DNA of 64,000 nucleotides from Agaricus subrufescens (lineage: Eukaryota; Basidiomycota; Agaricomycetes; Agaricales; Agaricaceae): the NCBI GenBank assembly GCA_029945375.1, contig CM057061.1, positions 1,426,001-1,490,000 of the forward strand. The letters are read 5' to 3'. The notes under the pieces are model-generated. The model did not search any database. It was not told the origin of the DNA and saw only the letters and a list, made by a program, of their open reading frames with translations. Shown piece after piece: positions 12,322 through 23,424 of this stretch (positions within the stretch are counted from its first letter, which is position 1; each line of letters starts with the position of its first letter). The translations under genes and the position numbers were made by a program.

Positions 12322-12460
12322 CGCCAGGGCTGGTCTCGGTCCAACGTGGAGATCGCCGGCTCGGGCCGGACAGCGGTCGACGTTCCCACGACTACTATCT
12401 CTCTAGATCACAAGCACCGAGGCTGGATATTGACATGTGTCGGTCCCTTCCGACCCTTCA

Positions 12461-12930
12461 TCCTATGCCCTTTTGAAAATTTTCCATCGCCTTGAGGGGG
12501 CTTCGTCAAGGAATCCGCTTGCAACCCTTGATCCCCTCTGTTCACAAACCCTTGAGGATGTGCCACCCTCGGTGCTTGGGACTACTTGGCAAATTTGGCA
12601 TTTTTATTTATCCAAGGGCAGGGTGATTTCGGGCGCCAGCTTCGCATGGCTCAAACGATTGCCAATTTTTTTTCGCCTCGACCAACGTGCGTTTTACAAA
12701 GCGGTACTCGGACTCCATTCCGTCAAGCAGATACCAAGTTCAGAGGACGCCGCGAAATCTCCACTACAGTTTTACCATAAGTCGTTCCTAGATTTTCTTC
12801 ACAATCTTAGGCGTTCCGGGAGATTTGCCATTGACCAACACGAGGCGCGAGCTTATATCTTGCAGCCTCTCAGCTCAACCGCCTGTTGACATTTATGCGC
12901 TGCCTGCAAGTATCGTGTTGCGGAATCCTT
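12461..12930 (+). pseudogene. Chimeric NLR fragment
   Basis: Bases about 12461-12865 match the 3' part of the NACHT exon of NLR3 (about 19180-19565: RNPLATLD, LDQRAFYKAV, LHSVKQIP, FLDFLHN, RSGRFAIDQHEA), with a frame disturbance around 12600-12660 where the paralog motif SAQALANFL is lost. From about 12865 the match switches to a different NLR region, closest to NLR2 at about 5540-5605 (CTCAGCTCAACCGCCTG), which lies earlier in the exon. The fragment has no Walker motifs, no start and no C-terminal exons. Confidence 0.75.
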
Positions 12931-13069
12931 TGTGAAACACCGTGCGAGGGATGAGCGCGGTGTGTTTTCTCGGAGGGGTTGTCCGTGTGACGACGTTATG
13001 AGTATGTACATATCAACAATCTACCAAATATAGTATTTCCCTCTCCCCTCCTCAAGTAGGACGATACGA

Positions 13070-13262
13070 CTTGTGCGAAGGAGTAGGATTGTTAAAGCAT
13101 TACAGGAGTAGGTGCCTGTAGAGCGCTAGCATCCTGGCAAATGCTACAGACTCTGTCTCATGGCCTTCTTCAGATTCATGGCCGCATCCTTGTGAAAACC
13201 TTCCATACGAAGATAAAGAAACTGGGTTAGATACCCGAAGTCAAGGCAACGGCAGCAAAAAT
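13070..13262 (-). pseudogene. 3' remnant of a J-domain protein gene (unit B)
   Basis: A shorter version of the remnant at 7080-7375. It shows the block GTAGAGCGCTAGCATCCTGG, then sequence matching the J gene around the codons for the segment after the membrane helix. It is heavily deleted and non-coding. Confidence 0.55.
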
Positions 13263-13522
13263 GCTCTTGCCAGACTTTCACACTTGTTTGTAGTAGTCAG
13301 ATTTTCTTGAACCAGCGATACTTCTTGCCTGTCGATTACCCCGAAAGTCTCTCGAGTAGCGTGACCATTATCACCCGTTATACACACAAAGCAACCTGAG
13401 GGTGCACGATCGTGGTAGTAGTAGTCAAGATAATAATCGTAATGTACAAAACCTGCTTTATAAAGCGCACACATGCACATAATTGCATCCTCTAGGATCA
13501 TGTCCAAACGGGATAATAAGCT

Positions 13523-15566
13523 CTACTGTATGGTAGCACAGAGTTTACTTTTCTCCTCATCTTGGTCGTGTCTCTCCGGAAAATCGCTGGCTTTTAAGTC
13601 ACCATGACCGTCATCGAAAAGATGCTCCCGTAACATGGCAATAGTCCTCTCTTGTTCTTCCGCAGAAAGCGTATATGCACCATCTACGAGTGTCACCCGG
13701 CGCTGAAAACAGTGGACTAGACCATAAATCGACAGTGGTTTGATACCTGTAGCGGAAATCAGCAACTATAAAACCGCAGAAAAGTAAAATACATCAGGAT
13801 AAAACAAACACTTCTTACCGAAGAGGACCAAGAGTATATGGCACCCAAATACCGCCGCAAAAATACCATTGATAAAAGTCCAGACACCTCCAAGTAAGCC
13901 AAAACCGTTGATTACGGGATCATTAGGCTTGTCTTGATGACTGAGAATCTGAGCTTGTGCCGCGTATGATGCCCCATTATACGTCAACCGTAGTGTCGCT
14001 GTGGTGTTGTCTAAGTCGGAATTCACATATTCAGGATCTGGAATAAGAGTTTGAACGTTTGCAATCAGCCGGCTGCGAAACTGCCCCGTCAGTAGATTAG
14101 CAAACGAGCTGCACAAGTTCTCGAGGAAAGAAGAAAGATCGCTACGCACTTTAGATATCCCAAGTACAAAATCCCACAGATTTGCGTAAGTTTGTCGACA
14201 CGAATAAAAGGTTGTTCCAAAGAGATGAAGTCCTGGATATAACTGCATTGGTGGAGTGACAGTATCTCTTATTATTTCATAACCATCTCCTGGAGCATCG
14301 GTATCGAAAATCAGATAGACACCAGTCCTCAGTGATAGTCTGGAATGTTGTTCCAAGGCTCGTGTGTAGTTGATGGTGATGGTAAGGATGTTGGGAGACT
14401 CTTCAGAGAGAGGAGAAAAAACGTCACAATCAACTCGATGCTGTCCATCAATCCTGCGACATGCAGCTATAAGGAAGATCCACTTTCCACACAGTTTTCA
14501 AGTATCAAGAAGTAATTATGGCGTACCATGCTGTGATTCAAGTTCCCATTCTATGTCCACATCAAAAAGATGTAAAGGCAACGGTTCCGGTAAGTATCCG
14601 AACATCTAGATAGCAAATAATGTATCAAAGGCCAAATACGACAAGTGTAAAGCTTACTGGGACCACACGCATCGTCACATTCCCCACAAGGTCATCATCA
14701 GGGGCGAACACCGATGTACGAATGTATCCATCCAGTAGCATTGGTCTGACGATTAAAACCGCAGATCCAAGGAATATCATCAAAAGAAGGCACAGAATAG
14801 ATATCACCGCTCTTGGGATTCTAACACTCATTCGATCTACGCTAAAAACGTACAAGGTCAAATCATGTTAAATCTCTCAAAGAACAATGACACAGACCAA
14901 AATCTCTTTTTGAAGGTATTTTCTCCCAATAAGAGAGACCATCGTCCAATTTCCGATTTCCTCCGATCTTTGTGATTTTCCATAAAATCATATGTTGACA
15001 TGATCGTCCGATACTTTGCGACGTGAAGGTCCCAAATCATGAAAACAAGGGAAGCACCGGTAGATAACCAGAAGATCACAAATATGAGAACGACTGTCGC
15101 GAACGTTGACAGGTCGGGCCTGGCGACCCAAACCAGTATGATTTCCGTAATAAGGTATCCAGTAACTGGGATATATAGAAAACCAAGGCGTTAGTGGACA
15201 ATTCTGTTGACATACGTTTGGGACTCGCCAAATATGAACTCGGCGGCAGAGTATATGAGATCTGACCTGACCGACCAAATCTCTCTAGGCCAGAGTCTAT
15301 ATTCTAATGAGTTCATTGCGGGAAACCCTTATGACACTAGCTCACCTAAGAGTGTGATGCAACAAAACCGAAGTAGACACTATAGTAAGGCCCAGAAACA
15401 CGCTCCCCCTCATACGATCAATAGTACCGAGACCTGAGGTAAAGAGAAATACTGATACAAGCATCACATTTATGACTAGGCATAATATGTTGCTGATAAT
15501 GATTGTGCGTAATACGATTTTTCGCACCAACAGGGGCACAATATATGGGGTCTGATGATTACCCAT
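13523..15566 (-). CDS. Multi-pass membrane protein, agaricomycete family of unknown function (unit B copy)
   Basis: Paralog of 7638-9712 with the same seven-exon plan. Exon 1 is 15346-15566 (start MGNHQTPYIVP), exon 2 is 15229-15296, and the last exon ends at 13523 with SKLCATIQ. Conserved blocks include RLWPREIW-like codons, FVIFWLSTGASLVFMIWDL, RIPRAVISILCLLLMIFLG, GLLGGVWTFINGIFAAVFG and SIYGLVHCFQRR. Intron 2 has a GC donor here (GCGAGT), where unit A has GTGAGT. No stop or frameshift was seen in the exons checked, so both copies may be functional. Role unknown. Confidence 0.72.
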
Positions 15567-15679
15567 TAAAAAGTAACGAAGAACGTTTGTTGTGGATACG
15601 AGGAGAACAAGGATGAGAGAAGTGAGGGAAGAAGGGGTCTTGCTAATGGTGGAAGCGTAAGGGGCTTATTTAATAGTGG

Positions 15680-16335
15680 TTGGGGACGGTTCAGGTCAGC
15701 CATTTCAGACCGAGTTCTTCACACAGTCAGGCCATTCAGAGGTTACACGCCCAGGAGGCACGAGTGTGGTGTTTCATCCTCACGTATGCTGTGCCGGGTA
15801 AAGGACGACCCCGTCCCCGTAGGCAGCACAGTGTAGCAGCCCAAGTAAGCGTTACACTAATAAATGGCACGGGAATCAAAAACTACGGAAATGTGAGTGG
15901 GGGAGTGGAAGGCTTGGAGCGACAGTCGCCTCCAGGTCTCCAGGCGGTAAGAGCGAGGTTGGAACAGCATTGGGTCGCCCCGATGTGTACAACCTAGACT
16001 TTACCCGTGCCAGTAGTCTCACCTGATGTATATGGCGGCAGACTCGCTGAGACTACTGGCATGCTCACAGATTTGTAGAGACAATACACCGCGCCCATTC
16101 CTTAGCGCGGTGTTCTATAACTTCAATAGTAGGAATGCGCAGTTCAGATCACGGACGTGTAAAAGACGGCGAATGTGAGTACATAGATATAAATGTCAAA
16201 TTCATTGGGAATGCGCAGTTCACATCGCGGATGCACTGTATGCTATCCGGTGAATGTGGAGACGGATCTAGAAATACAACCGTCAAATTCAGTGGTAATG
16301 TATGGAATCTGGGTCGCTGGTCAGTGATCCTCTAA
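15680..16335 (+). pseudogene. Unit B counterpart of the SGNAQ-repeat ORF, interrupted
   Basis: The start (MGTVQVSHFRPSSSHSQAIQ) and the repeat-bearing end (FIGNAQF, GECGDG, FSGN) match 9818-10312. They are separated by about 240 bases (about 15890-16130) that are absent from unit A and contain stop codons and inverted repeats. If the family is coding, this copy is disrupted. Confidence 0.4.
15890..16130. repeat. Insertion with two hairpin-forming inverted repeats
   Basis: Present in unit B but not in unit A. A perfect 14-base inverted repeat pairs 16008-16021 (TGCCAGTAGTCTCA) with 16048-16061. A perfect 8-base inverted repeat pairs 16086-16093 (ACACCGCG) with 16106-16113. A similar GCG-rich hairpin lies near 12935-12965. 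It could be a small non-autonomous element; target-site duplications were not established. Confidence 0.45.
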
Positions 16336-16905
16336 TTAGATGTTTCTACATCTAAAGGAGTATAGCCCGAGGTTGGGATAGAGTGTATGGGATGGATGTG
16401 TTATCGTCGCGAGTGAAAGCGGTTTTTAGGTGCATGGTGGTCGCGTGTTTCAACACCGATTGCACGAAAGTTCGGTTAGTATTGATGATCATTTGGGGCA
16501 GGAGAAATGCTCAGCTCCATGGGCGCCCAATCTGCCGTCTCTTCAAGTCACGACAAAAAGGAAGCGCCATGAGTTGTTTATAGCAAGTAAAATTAGCCCT
16601 CGACATAAATCACAACCAACACATCCGGTCTCTTTATGGAGAGCAACCCTGTCATGATCATACTATTCTATAACACAGGCGCTGGTAATTACTGCGATAC
16701 GCCAATCAATCGGATGTTGAGTACGATGATACGACTTGTGTGAAGAGAGCGTGGGCAAAGGATTGTGAAAAGCACTAGGAGAGCGCTAACGTCCTGGCAA
16801 ATACCATGGACTTTGCCTCTTTGGTCTCGAGAGGGACGATACAGAGGCTTCGAGCACGAGGCCTTCTGATCCAAGCAGCTAGAAGAATGAGCCGAGCGTC
16901 TGTAA

Positions 16906-17662
16906 TTATTCGTCTGCAGCCGTCTTCATATCCCTGGCTCTCTTCCTCATCTCCTCGCGTCTCAGATGACCAACCTCCTGGGCGTCAGTCCTTGCCCTCT
17001 TCAGATTCATAGCGGCATCCTTATGTAAACCTTCCATACGAGAGGGGATGATGAAGAAACTGGGATAGATACCCGCAGTCAAGGCGACGACAGCAAAAAC
17101 GACCATTAAACGCTCTCTGGGACCTCTGGATGCACGATCAAACTCTTCTTCTTCACGTCTACGAGTTTCAGCTTCGTATTCGTCTCGTTTACGTTTTGAG
17201 TATTCGGTATAGAGGGATGCTCGGCGTCGACGGTTGAGTTCGGCTATGTATGGGTCGAAGCCGGGGCCGTGGCCGTACCAGTTTGGGGGAGCGTTTTTGA
17301 GGGAGGTTGGGGGGAGGCGGAGGGAGTTGTAGGCGGAGAGGATGGATTGGAATTGGGAGTTTCGGATGGCGTGGGAGGGAGTGTGGGAGCGGGCGAAGGG
17401 GGAGTCTGGGTGGTGGTAGCGCACAAGATCGTAGTCTATGTTCTGTGGTTAGTAAAGTGTAGATGAAGATGCATGAGGGGGACAGACAGCGAGATTTGAT
17501 CTGTGAGTTGGATGCGCCGATGGGGAGGTGGAAGATCTCAAAGGGGGTGGGATGGCGGTGTTTGGGGAACGGAAATGGGTGCTGGCTGGCGTCGGCGGCA
17601 CTGCTGGATGAGTGCGAGGCAGTCCGGCGGTGGACGAGCGATGGAAATGCTCGGTGAGGCAT
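16906..17662 (-). CDS. J-domain protein with C-terminal membrane segment, probably mitochondrial
   Basis: Two exons: 17488-17662 and 16906-17435; 234 residues. The start MPHRAFPSLVHRR was chosen because it is the only in-frame ATG before the domain and gives a basic, Ser-rich leader typical of a mitochondrial presequence. The J-domain spans about residues 35-100: HPTPFEIFHLP, then IKSRYYDLVRYHHPDSP with the HPD tripeptide that stimulates Hsp70 ATPase. The intron falls inside the YYDL codons, and splicing recreates the canonical tyrosine pair. Downstream come a basic, Glu-rich helix (RRRRASLYTEY, RREEEEFDRA), one membrane segment (LMVVFAVVALTAGIYPSFFII) and a charged tail. From the family it should act as an Hsp70 cochaperone at a membrane; the inner mitochondrial membrane is a guess. 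The broken copy is at 11604-12321. Confidence 0.78.
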
Positions 17663-18018
17663 CTGGTCTCGGTCTAACGTGGGGAATGCCGCCTCGGGCC
17701 GGACAGCGGTCGACGTTCCCACGACTACTATCCGTAATGTTTTTGTCTCTCTCAATCACAAGCACCAAGGCCGTATATTGACATATGTCAGTCCCTTTCG
17801 AACTCTTCATCCAAACGTCAAACGCATGGGTTCGTCTAGCCACACACAAGAAGAAATAGTGGCCGCCGACTTTCCGAGCACAAATACTGCACCGTACTAT
17901 ATATGAGCGCAGTGATAGGCGCTGTGACCTTGCAATAATACCTGTCGTTGGGCCTGTGACAAGGCAATCTCCCACTGCGCACCCCCTCTCATTTTCAATC
18001 GAGCAACGCCTATCCTCC

Positions 18019-20306
18019 ATGGATCCATCATCTGCCCCTCTCGATCCGTTATCACCTCCTCTTTCTCCATCGATCAGCTCCGATGATGGTCAACTTGAAC
18101 GCGCAGGTGTCAGTGAGTGCCGCCTCATGATCCCTAGCCATCTCGTAATAACGTGAATCCGAGATTTTTTCTCCCATGCGCAAGATTTTCACATTACTGG
18201 TGGCAAGTTCACTGCAAAGACCTACGTTACCAAAACTATATCAAGGCGAAAAGCAGGTGTGTATTCTTTCGATGGTGTGTTGAAACCGACTACTTATTTA
18301 TGCCGACAGTTTTCGAGCTCTTGAAACCATATACATGCTTTGGAGCGACAAAGGATTCCAGCGCTCGACATCCCCCCCCACGGTGTCATCCCGGAACTCG
18401 GGAAACAATACGGGGTAACCTCATGCGATGGCTCATTGATGAGTCAGATCCATGCAAAATGCTCTGGGTCCGTGGCTTCGCCGGTACCGGCAAGTCCGCT
18501 GTTGCCCAATCCTTTGCTGATTCTTGCGAAGAGGAGGGGGTCTTTGGAGGGGCGTACTTCTTCTTCCGTGCTGCTGGCGTCACCCAGCCGAACACTCTCG
18601 TGCCCACGCTCGTATACCAGCTCGCCATAAATGTTTCCGACTACCGCTCTTACATTGAGCCCCTGCTGGCCAAGAATCCGCTATTATTAGAAAATTCTTG
18701 TCCCATTCAATTCCGGAAACTCATTGTCGAACCATTCACCGCTCTGCAACGCAAACATCCACGAAAGCCAATCGCCGTCATCTTAGATGGATTTGATGAG
18801 TGTGAAGGAGAGGCCGCTCAAAGAGAGATACTCAACATGATCACCGACGCTGTTCGCAGATGCCCCAATCTTCCTTTGCGTTGGCTCATCTTCAGCCGCC
18901 CGGAGGCTCACCTCAAGAATGCATTCACCAGGAACCCCGAGTGTGGCCGCGAGGAGCTCATCATCGACGCAGAATGTCGGGATAATGTGGAGCAATATGT
19001 CAGGGACTCACTTATCGACGTTAAAGTCACATACACCGATATAACACCTGCAGATTGGCCTTCGCAAGCAGATCTCCAAAAGCTTCTCGATGCAGTCTCT
19101 GGGCTCTTCGCCTTGGCGGCGACATGCGTCAACTATATCGCCGACCCCGAACAAGCTGATCCAGTATCTCAGCTTGATGCCCTTTTGAAATTTGTTCACC
19201 GCCTTGAGGGTGTTTCGTCGAGGAATCCACTTGCGACTCTTGACCTCTTTTATTCGCTAATCCTTGAGAATGTTCCACCTTTGGTATTTGGGACTACTTG
19301 GCAAATTTTGGCGTTCCTATCTATTCAAGGGCAGAGTAAATTCATGCGCGAGCTTAATTCGGCTCAAGCGCTCGCCAATTTTCTTTCCCTTGACCAACGT
19401 ACATTTTACAGGGCGGTGCGCGGACTTCATTCCGTCATGCAGATACCAAATTCAGAGGACGCCGCGAAATTTCGACTGCAATTTTACCATGCATCATTCC
19501 TAGATTTTCTTCACAATCCGGTCCGTTCTGGGAGATTTGTCATTGACCGACACGAGGCACAGGCTTGTATCTTAAGGTTCTGTATCTACTGGTATGATAT
19601 TGATGTCATGCACTTAGGCGAGGATCACGGTAAGCACAAGAAGCGTTTCGTGATAATGGTGCTTATGTTTTCTAGGAGAAGGGGGCGACTGGGATCATGG
19701 TTCTGGTATTTCACGCAGCCTGCCCTGGGCTTCTGACGAGAGTTGCCGGTCACTTTCGCGTTCTATCCTACATTTCCTTACGTGGAGCGTTTTCAATCAA
19801 TTGTCCGATCTAAAGCTTGACAAGATGAATGAGAGCATCCTCTCCCAAGTCGCCAATCTCGATTTCAGATACTGGCGTAGTGAATCCGTATATCACTTGG
19901 TTCGGCTTTGTCTATTAGCGAGTTCATCTCTTATCATACGCCTCTTCTGGTACTGACCTGTGTTTAGGACCCTTCTACTCACATTGTGCGCGTAGAACCG
20001 TCCAGCTCGGCGGATTATCGGCTGTTAGACTATCTCAAGCGTGCCATCAAAAGTGCAGATGCTAAACCAGCCACATTTCCCCTCCCCCAAGTAAAGCTCA
20101 TAGACTAAACTTGTAATTATATTCTGATTTGCTGCTAGTTCCCGAGTCGCGGTAAATCTAGGGAATACTTCTTTATTGGACATGGTGACATGTCGGTGAT
20201 TGTCTGGGTGACATATACGCCTCGCAGCGGTTTCTTCACATTTTCACTTTGCTCTGACGAGGAGCCTTCTGATGACCAGATATTCCGATATGAGGAACTT
20301 CTTTAG
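18019..20306 (+). CDS. NLR3: NACHT-domain STAND ATPase
   Basis: Exons: 18019-18112, 18164-18256, 18310-19629, 19676-19917, 19968-20090 and 20139-20306; 679 residues. The leader is Pro/Ser-rich (MDPSSAPLDPLSPPLSPS). Exon 2 encodes HAQDFHITGGKF. The NACHT exon has Walker A GFAGTGKS, Walker B AVILDGFDECEG (Phe where most copies have Leu) and LRWLIFSRPEAHL. Exons 4-6 encode LPWAS, LDFRYW, DPSTHIVRVEPSS and EYFFIGHG. Intron 4 has a GC donor (GCGAGT). The protein ends at YEELL and lacks the final WDEE helix found in NLR1, 2, 4, 5, 6 and 7. It begins about 200 bases after the unit B duplication. Confidence 0.82.
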
Positions 20307-20639
20307 CAGGACGCAATTCCAATATTCGTCGGATAAAGAATGATATTGGTATTGGATACATAACATTTTAAGTGATCAATCAGGATTCATTTTCACATAT
20401 GTTCATTCAAAGGGTGCTTGACTGGGGGCCGTTGTTTGCCACGTTCTTGTTAGCCTTCGCTGTCATGGAATGCAATCGGTCTCCCCCTTGTTACGAAATG
20501 CGAACATTCTTGAGTGAGGTTGAATGGATTGGGAGTGACTGGGCAGGCGAAAAGAGAGTGGCTTACGGACCCGTCGAATGGGTCCGGCAGGTCAGAGAGA
20601 GAAAAGTGTCACTCTCTCGTGACCGTGACGAGGCCGACA

Positions 20640-21105
20640 ACATTTACCATTTTGCTAAAATTTGTCGATTTGTAGGCTTGTTTAGAATTTTCGTACTACT
20701 TTCACCTCTGACCGTGTTTTAGGTCCCCTCGACTTCAATTATACGCGTAGAGCCGTCTGGCACCCACGGACCGATTGCTGCTGGAATATTTCAAACATGT
20801 GATCAAAGATGACATTGCGGAGCCAGCTGTATTTCCTCTGGCTTCCAATGTAAGTCTGTGGCCCAAACATGTTGTTGTACTCTAACGGGCTCTTTAGATT
20901 CCATCTTCTGGTCAACTGAAGAGGAAATACTTCTTTATTGGGCATGGTGTGAAGTCGGTGATCGTTTGGATGACAGTTAGAGTTCACAGTGGATTCTTTG
21001 CTTATTCACTTCGTTCTGACCAGCAGCCCTCTAACGCCCAAATATTACGATATGAGGAAATTCTTCGGTGGAACCCATACAATGTCCCGATGGATGGAGA
21101 ATGAA
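20640..21105 (+). pseudogene. Orphan NLR C-terminal exons
   Basis: Just after NLR3 lies a second, headless copy of the NLR tail: a piece of exon 4 (NIYHFAKICRF) ending at a GTAGGC donor, an exon 5-like segment from about 20725 (PSTSIIRVEPSG, then after an apparent +1 frameshift near 20763 TDRLLLEYFKHV and EPAVFPLAS), and an exon 6-like segment from about 20899 (KYFFIGHGVKSVIVW, LRSDQQPSNAQI, YEEILRW). There is no NACHT part. Probably left by unequal exchange. Confidence 0.7.
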
Positions 21106-21929
21106 ATTGCTAGGGGATTTAGTAAGACTATGAGTACTTGGACTGCGTTTCTTTTCGCTCATTTTTACGAATCACAGGATTATCTGTAATTATGTTTGGG
21201 ATATTGTTTTCATTTGCCAAGCTTATGTTACAAGAGAGTTTATTTATCCAGTATGGTGTTTTAACCGGCTCTCCTTGAAAGAGTAAGGAGGAAGGCATAA
21301 GCAAGGTTCCGTCAATCCAATTCGACCCAATAATTTACCCTGCCCGTCACAACATGATAACTACTGACAGCAGCACATGACAGAGACACATTTTTGGATC
21401 AGCGCCATTAGCCCTCTTCTGGAACACTACTAGATCTGGCCCAGGCTTTTACGCCGTTTTCTTTTTGGGACCTGCTGACGGTCTACTTGAGATGTCATCG
21501 CATATGACATTTTATCTATTATCTACATATTACCGCGGGTAGAGGTATATTCGGGACATTGTGCGATGAATAAGTGCTGTGCAAGGATTCTGAATTGGTA
21601 AGTGTCAGTATTTTCGGGATAGATTTAATCCAATCCGCAAGGCAAGGGGTATACATACGTTCTTCCTGTCTTTGACTATTATTATACCAGATTACTAGCG
21701 CATCTTCAATCGGACTTTCTAAAGTGTTGTAGTATGCATGTGTAATAACCGGAAAGTTATAGCCGCAATCAAACGAGTGCAATTTATAGCGGGGTCCCGG
21801 TCCCCAGAAAATAGCTCTGCACTAATCAACACATCGATACCAGAGATAAGATCCATATAACCTACTCATATTCTTTTGAATTGACGAAATAATGCATGCA
21901 AGGTGGCCTGACACCAAAGTTATCGCATA
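21106..21929. other. Gene-poor stretch before the triplicated region
   Basis: About 820 bases. Short open frames on the minus strand (for example 21519-21782) have no recognised family. I see no supported gene. Confidence 0.4.
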
Positions 21930-22809
21930 CGGTCGCTTCTCCTCGGTCACGTCACACCCGCGGTGAGGCTATCCATTGCATTCCTCGTGGCTTCCGTTTT
22001 TGTGACACCGGTACTTATGTGCGGTCTGAATCGGTATTTTGAAGCCGACGGACGTATGCGGGTATGATACATCGGAATGCCATGACCGCAACTCAACGAA
22101 CGTAGTTTATAGCAGGATCCCATTTGCCCGATGTCGTGGAACGGTTACTCAGCGCCTCATGACCCACACTGATCAGTATTTCTGGGTACATCAGTGCTAG
22201 AAATATTAGTAGTTGCCAATGCTTGAAAGGATGCATAGATATCAGACCCATGAAGGTTCCTATGAGAGAGTGTATATAGAAGAGCCTCATTCGGGGGTAT
22301 CGGCTGACCTACGTCAGTCGCATAAGTCTGTCTCGGGGCCTCTGATCGATGGACAGTGACACTATTCAAATTTACTGATAACGGGGAGATAATCCCGCCT
22401 TGCTAATCTGAGATGGAACGAGTTACAAGGATAGCCGTCAGGGAATAAGCAAGGAAGTGGGAGCAGGTGGCCAAACACAGTGCAAAAACAGCACCGGTGC
22501 AGTTAACGTGATGTCACGGGCCGTTAACTCCGGCACTGCCGACTGACTGCCGACCGTGTAAATGAGCCCCATCAAGGCTTTCTGGCTGTTCTGACATTGT
22601 TTCATAGGAGAGGACTCGCCGAACATGCTGGTTTACTCCAGAACTTGACCCTTCCAGTTCTTGCCGGAGACTCAGTCAACATTGGAGCCCGCTCTTTCGA
22701 TTTCCCGATTCCGCAGACTGACGCATTCGTTGTGAGATGACTCTGGTCCTGGGATCGACTAAATCTCGGCTGAGCACTTACCTGTGCAACTACAAACGTC
22801 AAGAATGCG

Positions 22810-22816
22810 TATAAAA
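22810..22816 (+). promoter_or_regulatory. TATA box of Kre9-like gene 1
   Basis: TATAAAA, 82 bases before the ATG at 22898, followed by a pyrimidine-rich stretch. The position is conserved in all three units. Confidence 0.6.
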
Positions 22817-22897
22817 CCACCTACGAATGTTCAGTCTTCCCTATCCCATCTTCAGCACCCGCCTTCTACAGCCTCATACAACCACCTCTAAACAACA

Positions 22898-23424
22898 ATG
22901 AAGGTCACAAGCAGCATCTCCTCCATCTTCACCGCCGTCGCTATCCTCGGTTCTTTCGCCGTTCAGGCAGCCCCCGCTGTCGAGGTGACAGCACGCGATG
23001 TCTACGTCCCCCACATTACATCCCCAGTAGCTGGTGATGTCTGGACCAGTCGTACAACAGCTCAGGTCACCTGGGACACCTCCGATGCTCCCAAACAAAT
23101 CACGAACAAGATAGGATGGGTGATGTTGAGGAACAGCAACCGCGCAACTCCTGGTAGGCATCCTTCACTTCTTCCATTGCTGTGATTGAATATTGACAAT
23201 TTATTTTTGCGATGTCATGTAGTTGTTCTAGCTGACAAGTTCGATATCTTGGACGGTCAGGTCAGCTTCGAGGTGCCTCTAGTGATCACAGGCGATGAGT
23301 ACTCTATCACTCGTGAGTATCTAGTCTTGATTTTGTTTCCTATTCAAAGCTGACGAAATTTTTAGTCTTCGGTGACTCTGGCAACTGGTCCTCCAACTTT
23401 ACTATCAAAGGCCACGACATCTGA
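22898..23424 (+). CDS. Small secreted Kre9/Knh1-like protein, copy 1
   Basis: Three exons: 22898-23153, 23223-23312 and 23366-23424; 134 residues. A signal peptide (MKVTSSISSIFTAVAILGSF, likely cleaved near VQA-AP) is followed by a single Kre9/Knh1-type domain (Ser-Thr-rich GPI-anchored family, PF10342): ITSPVAGDVW, QVTWDTSDAP, FEVPLVITGDEYSI, then LFGDSGNWSSNFTI at the very end. It lacks the Ser/Thr-rich tail and GPI signal of longer family members, so it is probably released. Related yeast proteins act in cell-wall beta-1,6-glucan assembly; the role of these short basidiomycete forms is not established. Adjacent TATA box at 22810. Confidence 0.85.

Larger units (their letters stand above)
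7044..12460. repeat. Tandem segmental duplication, unit A
   Basis: Unit A matches unit B (13057-17820) in order and orientation: a 3' J-gene remnant, a 7-exon membrane gene on the minus strand, a divergent repeat-bearing ORF on the plus strand, and a J-domain gene on the minus strand. Boundaries are judged by eye. The right boundary is sharp: J-gene upstream sequence (compare 17770-17810) switches to NLR sequence near 12460. Units differ by many small indels, so the duplication is not very recent. Confidence 0.75.
13057..17820. repeat. Tandem segmental duplication, unit B
   Basis: Counterpart of unit A (7044-12460), with the same gene order. Unit B retains the intact J-domain gene, carries an extra insertion near 15890-16130, and is shorter between the repeat ORF and the J gene. 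Boundaries are approximate. Confidence 0.75.

Noticed and set aside
11604..12389. Single 261-codon minus-strand frame as a complete J-domain gene
   Set aside because: It begins with GTG, reads through the intron and joins the two halves in the wrong frame; it is an artefact of the deletions.
11995..12495. Long plus-strand open frame, Gly-rich, opposite the J-domain gene
   Set aside because: It is antisense to a pseudogene with clear J-domain similarity; its low-complexity content follows from the Pro-rich antisense codons.
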